Shown here: positions 16,930 to 24,875 of the stretch, in pieces | How positions within the stretch are numbered: the first letter of the stretch is position 1 | How the letters are laid out: every line of letters begins with the position of its first letter | DNA from: Flavobacterium sp. | GTDB lineage: Bacteria; Bacteroidota; Bacteroidia; Flavobacteriales; Flavobacteriaceae | Length of the DNA: 64,000 bases | Direction of reading: 5' to 3' | NCBI GenBank assembly: GCA_018401995.1 | Contig: JAGYJR010000004.1 | Coordinates: 1-64,000, forward strand | Program-made: the position numbers and the translations under genes | Notes under the pieces: model-generated | Databases searched by the model: none | What the model saw: only the letters and a program-made list of their open reading frames with translations | Told to the model about the DNA's origin: nothing

Positions 16930-18102
16930 TTATTCTAACGCTTGCTTTAAGTCGTTAATTACATCTTGAACGGTTTCTAAACCCACAGAAACGCGCACCA
17001 AACCATCAGTAATACTTACTGCTAAACGTTCTTCTTCCGTCAATTTACTATGCGTTGTTGAAGCGGGATGTGTAACAATCGAACGTGTGTCACCTAAATT
17101 GGCAGACAACGAACACAGTTTAATTTTATCTAAAAACTTTCTCCCAGATTCGATTCCGCCTTTGATTTCGAAAGCTACGATGTTTCCGCCTAATTTCATT
17201 TGCCTTTTTGCGACTTCATATTGCGGATGCGATTTTAGAAATGGATATTTCACTGAAGCCACATTGGGATGGTTTTCTAAAAATTCGGCCACTTTTAAAG
17301 CGTTTTCGCAATGTTTTTCGATACGAACTGGCAAAGTTTCTAAACTTTTTGACAACACCCAAGCATTGAAAGGCGACAAAGCGGGTCCGGTATTACGGGA
17401 AAACAAATAAATCTCTCGAATTAAATCAGAACGACCAACGGTTACTCCACCTAAAACTCGACCTTGACCATCGATTAATTTGGTGGCAGAATGAATCACT
17501 AAATCCGCTCCAAATCGAATTGGATTTTGAATGTATGGCGTTGCAAAACAGTTATCGATAATTAAAATTAAGTTATGCTTTTTGGCAAGTTGCCCCAACA
17601 ATTCCAAATCTAAAATATCAACTGCAGGATTGGTTGGTGATTCCGCATAAAGAATTTTCGTATTAGGTTGAATAAAATTCTCAATCGTTTCTGGCTGATT
17701 AACATCGAAATAACTCGTCGTAATATTCCATTTTGGAAAATATTTGGTAAACAATGTATGCGTGGAACCAAAAACACTACTTGCAGAAACGATATGATCA
17801 CCCGAATTCAATAAAGCAGCAAAAGTTGAATAGACAGCCGCCATTCCTGTTGCGAAAGCGTAGCCGTCTTCTGCTCCTTCCATTTGACAAATTTTCTCAA
17901 CAAATTCGGATGTGTTGGGATTGGAAAATCGGCTGTAAATATTGCGTTCTTTTTCTTCGGCAAACGAAGCACGCATATCTTCGGCATCTTCAAAAATAAA
18001 ACTCGAAGTTAAATATAGCGGAACGGAATGTTCTAAATATTGTGTGCGTTCTAATTGCGTTCTGATGGCTTGGGTTTCTAATCCTAAATTTTGGTTGCTC
18101 AT
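16930..18102 (-). CDS. metZ: Cys/Met-metabolism PLP enzyme, O-succinylhomoserine sulfhydrylase (MetZ) type
   Basis: This 390-residue fold-type I PLP enzyme starts MSNQNLGLETQAIRTQ at 18102; an 18-residue upstream extension in frame lacks family similarity. Motifs include FATGMAAVYS, AESPTNPAVDILDL, IDNCFATPYIQ, the PLP lysine in HSATKLIDGQGR, and THPASTTHSKL. MetZ-type enzymes make homocysteine from an activated homoserine and sulfide; cystathionine synthase or lyase activity cannot be excluded. It is the last gene of metY-metX-thrA-metZ and lies 90 bases after thrA. Confidence 0.85.
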   Translation of the reverse strand: MSNQNLGLETQAIRTQLERTQYLEHSVPLYLTSSFIFEDAEDMRASFAEEKERNIYSRFSNPNTSEFVEKICQMEGAEDGYAFATGMAAVYSTFAALLNSGDHIVSASSVFGSTHTLFTKYFPKWNITTSYFDVNQPETIENFIQPNTKILYAESPTNPAVDILDLELLGQLAKKHNLILIIDNCFATPYIQNPIRFGADLVIHSATKLIDGQGRVLGGVTVGRSDLIREIYLFSRNTGPALSPFNAWVLSKSLETLPVRIEKHCENALKVAEFLENHPNVASVKYPFLKSHPQYEVAKRQMKLGGNIVAFEIKGGIESGRKFLDKIKLCSLSANLGDTRSIVTHPASTTHSKLTEEERLAVSITDGLVRVSVGLETVQDVINDLKQALE

Positions 18103-18145
18103 GGTTTGTTTGTTGATTTGTTTAATCGTTGAACTGTTAAAGTGT

Positions 18146-18180
18146 AAAACCCACAAGCCTTTTAAAATCTTGCAGGTTTT
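18146..18180. repeat. Imperfect inverted repeat between thrA and metZ
   Basis: AAAACCCACAAG and CTTGCAGGTTTT flank CCTTTTAAAAT, giving an imperfect hairpin. It resembles dispersed CTTGCAGGTTTT-type intergenic repeats that I associate with flavobacterial genomes. Confidence 0.55.
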
Positions 18181-18192
18181 GAGTTTGGGAGG

Positions 18193-20607
18193 TTATAATT
18201 TTTTTTCTGATAAACGTAAAATATCTCCAAAAACACCTCTTGCGGTAACAGATGCTCCTGCTCCAGCGCCTTGAATTACGATAGGTTGTTCGCCGTAAGA
18301 TTCTGTGTAAATTTCGAAAATAGAATCCGAACCTTTTAAGGAACCCAAAGCAGAATTGGCAGGAACCGAAATTAATTTCACTTCTAACTTTCCTTTGTCT
18401 TGTTGTAAATCGCCAGATAATTCACCGATGTAACGCAACACTTCATTTGGACCTTGAGCGTCTTTGATGTTTTGGTAAATTCCATCTAATTCTGATAAAC
18501 GTTTTAGAAAATCAGTTGCACTTCCTTCTCGTAAAGCTTCTGGAATTAAGTTTTGAATTTGGATTTCTTCGAATTCGTTTTGCAAATCTAATTCGCGGGC
18601 TAAGATTAATAATTTTCGCCCCACATCGTTTCCGTTTAAATCTTCTCTTGGATCGGGTTCTGTGAAACCTTTGTCGATGGCTTCTTGTAATACTTCGCTA
18701 AATTTCTTATCTTGAACAGAGAAATTATTGAACAAATAACTTAATGTTCCAGAGAAAACACCTTTGATTTTGGTGATATTTTCACCTGATAAATGCAACA
18801 ATTTAATCGTATCAATCAATGGTAATCCAGCACCCACATTGGTTTCGTACAAATATTCTTTTTGATTGTCTTTTAAGACTTTTCGCAGTTTTTTATAGAA
18901 ATCAAAACTTACGGTATTTGCGACTTTATTGGAAGAAATCAAATCGAAACTATTTTCGGCTAATGAAATGTAATTTTCAATGAAAGTCGAACTGGCGGTG
19001 TTGTCAATTGCGATTAAATTTTCCAAATGATGCTCTTTGGCATAAGCGATAATATCTTCCACTTTATAATCTTGACTTTTATCTTCTAATGTAGCTTTCC
19101 AATTTTCGTTAATTCCGAATTTATTCAACAACACTTTTTTCGAATTCGCAATGGCAAATACATTCAGTTTTACACCTTTTCGAGTTTCAATATTTTTAGC
19201 TGATTCTAAAATTTGGGAAATCAAAGTGCCGCCAACCGTTCCGTGACCGAAAATGGCGATGTTGATTTTTTTCGCTACACCAAAAATTTCACCATGAATT
19301 ACATTCAAAGCGCGTTTGAATTCATCTTGACTAATCACCAAACTGATATTTCTTCCCGTAACCGTATTATTCAACAAAATTGGCGTGATTTTATTTCGGA
19401 TTAAAGCGGTGTATGGCTTGTGGAAATTCGTTAAATCTTGCCCAATAATCGAAACCACAGCAATGTTATCGTTTACCGAAATTTTATTGACATCTTTCAT
19501 GTAAAAATCCGTTTCAAACTCTTTTTCTAATCCAACCAAAGCTTTAGAAGCCTTATCAGAATTGACTACCAAACCAATTCCTCTTTCTGAAGAACCTTGT
19601 GAAATAATACTCACACTAATATCATTTTCAGCCATCACACGGAAAATTCGTGCATCGACACCTGTTTTTCCTAACAAACCTCGTCCTTCTAAATTAATCA
19701 GCGAAACATTGGTTAAAACCGAAAGCGATTTGATCCCTTCATTGGTTTGCTCGGCAGTGATTAACGTTCCTTCATTTTCAGGATTGAACATATTTAAAAT
19801 TCGTAACGGAATATTTTTTTCTACCAAAGGAATAATGGTTTTGGCATGTAAAATTTGAGCTCCGAAGTTTGCCAACTCATTAGCTTCATTAAACGATAAT
19901 CGCTCAATTTTTTTTGCATCCGCAACTAAATCGGGATTAGCGGTGAAAATTCCGTCAACATGTGTATAATTTTGGAATTCTTCGGCATTTAGATAGTTTG
20001 CTAATAAGGAAGCGGTGTAATTACTGCCGTTTCTACCCAAAGTCGTGGTTTCGTTGTGTAAAGTTGAACCGATAAAACCAGTTACGATATTGACTTTATC
20101 TGTGTGTTTTTCGAAATAATCCAAGACATTTCGCTTTGAAACGGCGTCAATTGGTTGCGCATTTCCAAAATTTATATCGGTTTTTATCAATTGGCGTGCA
20201 TCCGAAAATTGCGCTTTGATACTGTTTTCGTTTAAGACAGACGAAACGTATTTTGCAGATAGAATTTCGCCATATGCAATGACTTGGTCTTTGATTTTTT
20301 CGCTGTAATCTCCTAAAAGAGAAACGCCTTCTAATAATTTTTGTAAAACCGAGAATTCTTCTTCGAAGATGTTTTCTTTCAAGCCTTCCAATTGGTATTT
20401 TTTGAATTGCTCGAAATCTGCTTGAAAATTGATGTTGGCTTGTGCTTTTTTTAGTAAAATTACCAATTCATCTGTAGCATTTCCTCTTGCTGAAACGACC
20501 ACCGCAATAGGTTCGTTATTAAAATATTTTTGAGCAATCGTTTGAATTACTTTTTGCAATCCTTCTCCGTTTGCTAATGATTTTCCTCCAAATTTTAATA
20601 TTTTCAT
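18193..20607 (-). CDS. thrA: Bifunctional aspartate kinase / homoserine dehydrogenase I
   Basis: The 804-residue fusion starts with the aspartokinase motif MKILKFGGKSLANGEG (KFGG with K in place of the usual T). It contains TTLGRNGSNYTASLLANYL and two ACT-type regulatory stretches near 300-450. It continues with the homoserine dehydrogenase domain from about 465 (INIAIFGHGTVGGTLISQI) and catalytic NVGAGLPLIDTIKLL. It performs the first and third steps from aspartate to homoserine, the branch point for Met and Thr. It lies six bases after metX in a methionine operon, so its regulation here is tied to methionine supply. Confidence 0.96.
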   Translation of the reverse strand: MKILKFGGKSLANGEGLQKVIQTIAQKYFNNEPIAVVVSARGNATDELVILLKKAQANINFQADFEQFKKYQLEGLKENIFEEEFSVLQKLLEGVSLLGDYSEKIKDQVIAYGEILSAKYVSSVLNENSIKAQFSDARQLIKTDINFGNAQPIDAVSKRNVLDYFEKHTDKVNIVTGFIGSTLHNETTTLGRNGSNYTASLLANYLNAEEFQNYTHVDGIFTANPDLVADAKKIERLSFNEANELANFGAQILHAKTIIPLVEKNIPLRILNMFNPENEGTLITAEQTNEGIKSLSVLTNVSLINLEGRGLLGKTGVDARIFRVMAENDISVSIISQGSSERGIGLVVNSDKASKALVGLEKEFETDFYMKDVNKISVNDNIAVVSIIGQDLTNFHKPYTALIRNKITPILLNNTVTGRNISLVISQDEFKRALNVIHGEIFGVAKKINIAIFGHGTVGGTLISQILESAKNIETRKGVKLNVFAIANSKKVLLNKFGINENWKATLEDKSQDYKVEDIIAYAKEHHLENLIAIDNTASSTFIENYISLAENSFDLISSNKVANTVSFDFYKKLRKVLKDNQKEYLYETNVGAGLPLIDTIKLLHLSGENITKIKGVFSGTLSYLFNNFSVQDKKFSEVLQEAIDKGFTEPDPREDLNGNDVGRKLLILARELDLQNEFEEIQIQNLIPEALREGSATDFLKRLSELDGIYQNIKDAQGPNEVLRYIGELSGDLQQDKGKLEVKLISVPANSALGSLKGSDSIFEIYTESYGEQPIVIQGAGAGASVTARGVFGDILRLSEKKL

Positions 20608-20612
20608 TTTTT

Positions 20613-21578
20613 CTAATTAAATATAGGTTTTAGTATGTTGTTTAGTTGTTCAAATTCTATCAAGAAAGCATCGTGTCCGTGAATGGATTTGATTTCGTGA
20701 TAAAATGCATTGTTTTTGTATTTTTTGACTTCCTGAAAAGCCGTTTTGATTTCGTTTGCCGTAAAAAAATAATCAGTATCTACACTAATTAGATGAATGT
20801 TTGATGAGATGCTTTTGATGACTTCCGATTTAGTATTGTTTTTAAAAATATCGGTCGTTTTCAATAAATGATTCATGAGTTTGTAAGCCGAAAGTTGGAA
20901 TCTATTTTGCAATTTTTCTCCGTGATGCAACAACCAACTTTCTACTTGAAACAATCCCTCCGAATTTTGCAATTTGGTCTGGAATTTTTCTTGGAGTGAT
21001 TCGGGTGTTCGATACAATAACATGGCATGAATTCGGGCATCGTGAATTGGATTTTTGGAATTATTCAGAATTAAATCTTGGATTAACACATTTCCAATCA
21101 ACCAATCAGAAGCTTTCCAACTTGTTGCAACCGGAATTAAATTTGCAATTGCTTTTGGTTGAATTGCTGCCATTTCCCACGCAATTGCTCCTCCTAAACT
21201 TCCGCCAATCACTGCAAAAACTTGATTCACTTTAAACGAATCGATTCCTTTCCAAAATAAATTCGCAATATCGTAAGTAGTGAAATCTTGATAATTTTCA
21301 ATCAGATTTTCTTCATCTTGATAACCGTTTCCAGGAATATTGAAGGCTAAAACCGCATATTTTTTGGTATCGATAATTTTATCATCGCCAATTAAGGATT
21401 GCCACCAACCGTTTTCACCAAGAACTTGCGAATTTCCAGTCAACGCATGATTCACCACCACCAAAGGAGCTGAACCAACGGGTTGCCCGAACAATTGATA
21501 GGACAAAATCACTTTTGCTTGCACTACTCCATTCTGCAATGGAACATTTTGGAACACTATTTTTTGAATTGTACTCAT
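20613..21578 (-). CDS. metX: Homoserine O-acetyltransferase-like alpha/beta hydrolase
   Basis: A 321-residue protein starting MSTIQKIVFQNVP at 21578; nine extra upstream codons lack similarity. It has the MetX pattern: VVVNHALTGNSQ, nucleophile Ser127 in GGSLGGAIAW and the catalytic His in SIHGHDAFLIEF. It is shorter than typical MetX (about 350-380) and has GGSLGG rather than GGSMGG. In the pathway it would activate homoserine for direct sulfhydrylation by metY or metZ. The acyl donor (acetyl or succinyl) cannot be read from the sequence. Confidence 0.85.
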   Translation of the reverse strand: MSTIQKIVFQNVPLQNGVVQAKVILSYQLFGQPVGSAPLVVVNHALTGNSQVLGENGWWQSLIGDDKIIDTKKYAVLAFNIPGNGYQDEENLIENYQDFTTYDIANLFWKGIDSFKVNQVFAVIGGSLGGAIAWEMAAIQPKAIANLIPVATSWKASDWLIGNVLIQDLILNNSKNPIHDARIHAMLLYRTPESLQEKFQTKLQNSEGLFQVESWLLHHGEKLQNRFQLSAYKLMNHLLKTTDIFKNNTKSEVIKSISSNIHLISVDTDYFFTANEIKTAFQEVKKYKNNAFYHEIKSIHGHDAFLIEFEQLNNILKPIFN

Positions 21579-21592
21579 CTTTCTTATTAAAA

Positions 21593-21625
21593 AAGACTGC
21601 TTCAAGAAAACTTTTCAGCAGTCTT
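21593..21625 (-). terminator. Hairpin with T-run between metY and metX
   Basis: Minus-strand AAGACTGC...GCAGTCTT encloses a 17-base loop with an internal GAAAA/TTTTC stem and is followed by TTTTTTAAT. It sits 20 bases after metY. It may be a partial terminator or an RNA-processing hairpin that sets metY above the downstream genes. Confidence 0.65.
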
Positions 21626-21645
21626 CACTTTCAAACAAACAAAAA

Positions 21646-22938
21646 CTAAACTAAATTTTGAACTGGCAATTTTTCGAAAACACTTTGTAAATCGGTTTTC
21701 AAGTCTTCGATATCTTCTAAACCAACAGACAAACGAATTAAATCTTTCGTTACTCCGGTTGTGATTTGTTGTTCATCTGACAATTGTTGGTGCGTAGTAC
21801 TTGCTGGGTGAATAATTAATGATTTCGTATCACCAATATTCGCCAACAAAGAGAAAAATTGAGTCTCATCAGCTACTTTTTTAGCTGCTTCATAACCACC
21901 TTTTAATCCAAAAGTTACGATGCCACTTTGTCCTTCTGGTAAATATTCTTGGGCTAAATCATAATATTTGGAAGAAATCAATCCAGGATAATTTACCCAA
22001 GCCACTTCTGGACGTTTTTGCAACCATTTGGCTAATTCCAAAGCATTTTCACTATGCTTTTTAATTCGGATAGCCAATGTTTCCAAACCTTGAATAATTT
22101 GAAACGCATTAAACGGACTCAAAGAAGCACCTAAATCGCGTAAACCTTCGATTCTAACTTTTGCGATAAACGAGGCAGCGCCTAACACTTCAAAATATTT
22201 TAATCCGTGATAACCCGCTGAAGGTTCTGTGAATTCTGGGAATTTTCCGTTGCTCCAATCGAAATTTCCTGCATCGATGATAACACCTCCAAGAGAAGTT
22301 CCGTTTCCGCCGATGTATTTGGTTAATGAATGAATTACGATGTTGGCTCCGTGTTCGATTGGGTTAAGCAAAAAGGGTGTTGCCACTGTGTTATCCACAA
22401 TAAAAGGCACTTTGTAGGTTTGTGCTGCTTTTGAAATGGCTTTTAAGTCGAGTACATCTAATTTTGGATTTCCTAAACTTTCCGCGAAGAACACTCGGGT
22501 ATTTTCTTGAGCTGCGTTTAAGAAGTTTTCAGGATTTGATGGATCTACGAATGTTGTGGTGATGCCTAATCTTGGCAAAGTCACGTTTAATAAATTGTAC
22601 GTTCCGCCATATAAACTGTTAGAAGCTACAATGTGGTCACCTGCTTTTAATAAAGTTAGTAAAGCAGTTGATATAGCTGCTGTTCCAGAAGCGGTTACGA
22701 CAGCTCCAATTCCGCCTTCTAATTTGGCTAAACGTTGTTCTAGAATGTCGTTTGTTGGGTTGTTTAATCTTGTATAAATAAATCCAGCTTCGGCTAAACC
22801 AAAAAGATTAGCTGCGTGGTCTGAATTATTGAAAACGTAGGATGTAGTTTGGTAAATTGGAACAGCTCTTGTTCCTCCATTTTTAGTTACATCGTGTCCT
22901 GCGTGTAATGCGTTTGTTGCAAATTTATTTGTGCTCAT
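21646..22938 (-). CDS. metY: O-acetylhomoserine sulfhydrylase
   Basis: A 430-residue PLP enzyme: MSTNKFATNALHAGHD, VTASGTAAISTALLTLL, AESLGNPKLDVLDL, VDNTVATPFLLNP, the PLP lysine in HSLTKYIGGNGTSLGG, and IIHPASTTHQQL. Length and the YIGGNGTSLGG region fit OAH sulfhydrylase rather than cystathionine enzymes. It makes homocysteine from O-acetylhomoserine and sulfide. It is the first structural gene after two leader ORFs and a terminator, and heads metY-metX-thrA-metZ. Confidence 0.94.
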   Translation of the reverse strand: MSTNKFATNALHAGHDVTKNGGTRAVPIYQTTSYVFNNSDHAANLFGLAEAGFIYTRLNNPTNDILEQRLAKLEGGIGAVVTASGTAAISTALLTLLKAGDHIVASNSLYGGTYNLLNVTLPRLGITTTFVDPSNPENFLNAAQENTRVFFAESLGNPKLDVLDLKAISKAAQTYKVPFIVDNTVATPFLLNPIEHGANIVIHSLTKYIGGNGTSLGGVIIDAGNFDWSNGKFPEFTEPSAGYHGLKYFEVLGAASFIAKVRIEGLRDLGASLSPFNAFQIIQGLETLAIRIKKHSENALELAKWLQKRPEVAWVNYPGLISSKYYDLAQEYLPEGQSGIVTFGLKGGYEAAKKVADETQFFSLLANIGDTKSLIIHPASTTHQQLSDEQQITTGVTKDLIRLSVGLEDIEDLKTDLQSVFEKLPVQNLV

Positions 22939-22942
22939 GATA

Positions 22943-22980
22943 TTTTAAGTATTAAGATATTTCTATTAAGTATTAAGATT
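22943..22980. repeat. TATTAAG heptamer tract before metY
   Basis: TATTAAG units repeat four times with short interruptions between the Cys-rich leader ORF and the metY ATG. Confidence 0.65.
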
Positions 22981-23003
22981 TTTTTTGTTCCGAAGTTTGC
23001 TTT

Positions 23004-23054
23004 TCAGCTACACATTCGACAACATCGTCTTGGATTATAAATTTCTATTTTCAT
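23004..23054 (-). CDS. Second leader ORF, Cys-rich (16 aa)
   Basis: After the attenuator terminator and before metY, an ATG opens MKIEIYNPRRCCRMCS and a TGA. Three of the last six residues are Cys and one is Met. No second T-run hairpin follows, so if it senses cysteine it would act by translation or RNA turnover, or it may encode a small metal-binding peptide. It lies about 65 bases before the metY ATG. Confidence 0.6.
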   Translation of the reverse strand: MKIEIYNPRRCCRMCS

Positions 23055-23071
23055 ATTTGTTGTGTTTTAGT

Positions 23072-23103
23072 GTAATAAAAAACCTCTGCTTTAGACAGAG
23101 GTT
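23072..23103 (-). terminator. Attenuator terminator before the metY operon
   Basis: Minus strand AACCTCTG-TCTAAAG-CAGAGGTT is followed by TTTTTATTAC. It lies 26 bases after the Met-rich leader ORF. The end of that ORF contains CAGAGG (about 23149-23144), a copy of the terminator 3' arm that can pair with CCTCTG of the 5' arm, giving mutually exclusive terminator and antiterminator. Confidence 0.88.
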
Positions 23104-23128
23104 ATATTGAATTAATTTACTTTTAAAA

Positions 23129-23197
23129 TTATGCAATAGGTTTCCTCTGCGGATTGTTCCACATCATCATACACATATTGCACATTGTAAAGTTCAT
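23129..23197 (-). CDS. Methionine leader peptide (22 aa) of the metY operon
   Basis: A 22-codon ORF begins MNFTMCNMCMMMW: six Met and two Cys among its first 12 residues, with a run of three Met codons. It is followed by an intrinsic terminator and then methionine biosynthesis genes. The last third of the ORF carries CAGAGG, able to capture the terminator 5' arm if the ribosome pauses at the Met run, whereas a ribosome at the stop would cover it. This is classical leader-peptide attenuation by codon content and RNA layout; activity is inferred. Confidence 0.85.
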   Translation of the reverse strand: MNFTMCNMCMMMWNNPQRKPIA

Positions 23198-23223
23198 TTT
23201 CTATTTCTTTTAATTTAACAGGG

Positions 23224-23231
23224 CAAAACTA
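23224..23231 (-). promoter_or_regulatory. Promoter -7 element of the met leader
   Basis: Minus-strand TAGTTTTG fits TANNTTTG and lies about 27 bases before the Met-leader ATG. A well-spaced TTG is not seen. Confidence 0.5.
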
Positions 23232-23393
23232 GATTTATTTTCTACAATAAAAAAATAAATAGATTATTTTTCTAAATTTTGTTATTTAATAATAATTATT
23301 TAGATTATTTTTAATTAAATTAAAATTCAATCAGAAAATCATTCATAAAAACTATCTTTTTGTAATTTTTAAATTAAAAAAGTTAACAACCAT

Positions 23394-23422
23394 TTGAAAT
23401 TCAAATTCATTTCATACATTTG
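23394..23422 (+). promoter_or_regulatory. Promoter of metK
   Basis: TTG (23394-23396), 18 bases, TACATTTG (23415-23422): a full match to the flavobacterial promoter pattern. It places the transcript start just before the SAM-II aptamer. Confidence 0.8.
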
Positions 23423-23435
23423 CAAACGAAAACAA

Positions 23436-23529
23436 AGAGGAAAAATTTGAACTGATTGCAACCTCATTAAAAAAATGCTAAAGCAGTATTACTACTCCTT
23501 TACGCAATCACTGCAATTATTTTTTCCTC
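23436..23529 (+). promoter_or_regulatory. SAM-II riboswitch with expression platform before metK
   Basis: The aptamer lies at about 23436-23487. P1 GAGG (23437-23440) pairs with CCTC (23462-23465), the loop has ATTTGAACTGATTGCAA, and ATTAAAAAAATGCTAAAGC follows with the conserved GCTAAA of the pseudoknot class. Spacing and order match SAM-II. A competing nested stem is visible: GAGGAAAAA (23437-23445) with TTTTTCCTC (23521-23529), and TGATTGC (23453-23459) with GCAATCA (23504-23510). It dissolves the aptamer and ends 25 bases before the metK ATG. A shorter GCAGT/ACTGC hairpin followed by T6 could instead act as a terminator. Confidence 0.85.
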
Positions 23530-23554
23530 GCTTAATATTTAAAAACATTTTATT

Positions 23555-24805
23555 ATGGCTTATTTATTTACGTCAGAATCAGTGAGCGAAGGACATCCTG
23601 ACAAAGTTGCGGATCAAATTTCAGACGCATTAATTGATAACTTTTTAGCATTTGACCCTGAGTCAAAAGTAGCTTGTGAAACACTAGTGACTACAGGTCA
23701 AGTAATTTTAGCTGGAGAAGTAAAATCAGACACTTATTTAGATGTACAAACCATCGCGAGAGATGTAATCAAAAAAATTGGTTATACCAAAAGTGAATAC
23801 ATGTTTGAAGCGAATTCTTGTGGTGTTTTATCTGCAATTCACGAACAATCTGCTGATATCAATCAAGGAGTTGACAGAGCTAGTAAAGAAGAACAAGGTG
23901 CTGGTGACCAAGGAATGATGTTTGGTTATGCAACGAATGAAACTGCTGAGTTCATGCCGTTAGCATTGAAATTATCTCATCAATTATTACAAGATTTAGC
24001 AGATTTAAGAAGAGAGAACAAAGAAATCACTTACTTACGTCCGGACGCGAAATCTCAGGTTACTTTAGAATATTCTGATGATAACAAACCGGTTCGTATT
24101 GATGCTATTGTAGTTTCAACACAGCACGATGATTTTGCTGATGAACCAACGATGTTAGCAAAAATCAAAAAAGATATTATTGAGATTTTAATTCCAAGAG
24201 TAATTGCTAAAAATCCTCAATATGCACATTTATTTAATGATGCAATTAAATACCATATTAACCCAACAGGAAAATTCGTAATTGGAGGACCCCACGGAGA
24301 TACTGGTTTAACAGGAAGAAAAATTATCGTAGATACATACGGTGGAAAAGGAGCTCACGGTGGTGGAGCATTCTCAGGAAAAGACCCATCTAAAGTAGAC
24401 CGTTCTGCTGCTTATGCTACACGTCACATCGCTAAAAATTTAGTTGCTGCAGGTGTTGCTGAAGAAATTTTAGTACAAGTTTCTTATGCTATTGGAGTTG
24501 CTGAACCAACATCAATCAACGTAAATACTTACGAAACGGCAAAAGTAAACTTAACTGACGGAGAAATTAGCAAAGTAGTAGAAAGCATTTTTGATATGCG
24601 TCCATACTTCATTGAACAACGCTTAAAATTAAGAAACCCAATCTACAGTGAAACTGCTGCTTACGGTCACATGGGAAGAACTCCTGAAACCGTAACTAAA
24701 ACGTTTACAGCTCCAGGTGGCTTAACAAAAACCGTTACCGTTGAGTTATTTACTTGGGAAAAATTAGATTTCGTGGACAAAGTAAAAGCTGCTTTTAAAC
24801 TATAG
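23555..24805 (+). CDS. metK: S-adenosylmethionine synthetase
   Basis: The 416-residue enzyme shows [21 protein letters not shown] at the N-terminus, [15 protein letters not shown], the P-loop-like [21 protein letters not shown], and [19 protein letters not shown]. It makes SAM from methionine and ATP, closing the pathway encoded on the opposite strand. A SAM-II riboswitch in its leader gives direct product feedback. It is a monocistronic unit with its own terminator and is divergent from the metY operon. Confidence 0.98.
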   Translation: MAYLFTSESVSEGHPDKVADQISDALIDNFLAFDPESKVACETLVTTGQVILAGEVKSDTYLDVQTIARDVIKKIGYTKSEYMFEANSCGVLSAIHEQSADINQGVDRASKEEQGAGDQGMMFGYATNETAEFMPLALKLSHQLLQDLADLRRENKEITYLRPDAKSQVTLEYSDDNKPVRIDAIVVSTQHDDFADEPTMLAKIKKDIIEILIPRVIAKNPQYAHLFNDAIKYHINPTGKFVIGGPHGDTGLTGRKIIVDTYGGKGAHGGGAFSGKDPSKVDRSAAYATRHIAKNLVAAGVAEEILVQVSYAIGVAEPTSINVNTYETAKVNLTDGEISKVVESIFDMRPYFIEQRLKLRNPIYSETAAYGHMGRTPETVTKTFTAPGGLTKTVTVELFTWEKLDFVDKVKAAFKL

Positions 24806-24826
24806 AGCATACTTTAAAACAAAAAA

Positions 24827-24851
24827 GGCTTCGAGAAAATTCTTGAAGCCT
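24827..24851 (+). terminator. Terminator of metK
   Basis: AGGCTTCGAGA/TCTTGAAGCCT stem followed by nine T, 20 bases after the stop. Confidence 0.9.
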
Positions 24852-24875
24852 TTTTTTTTCATATAACTAACCTAT

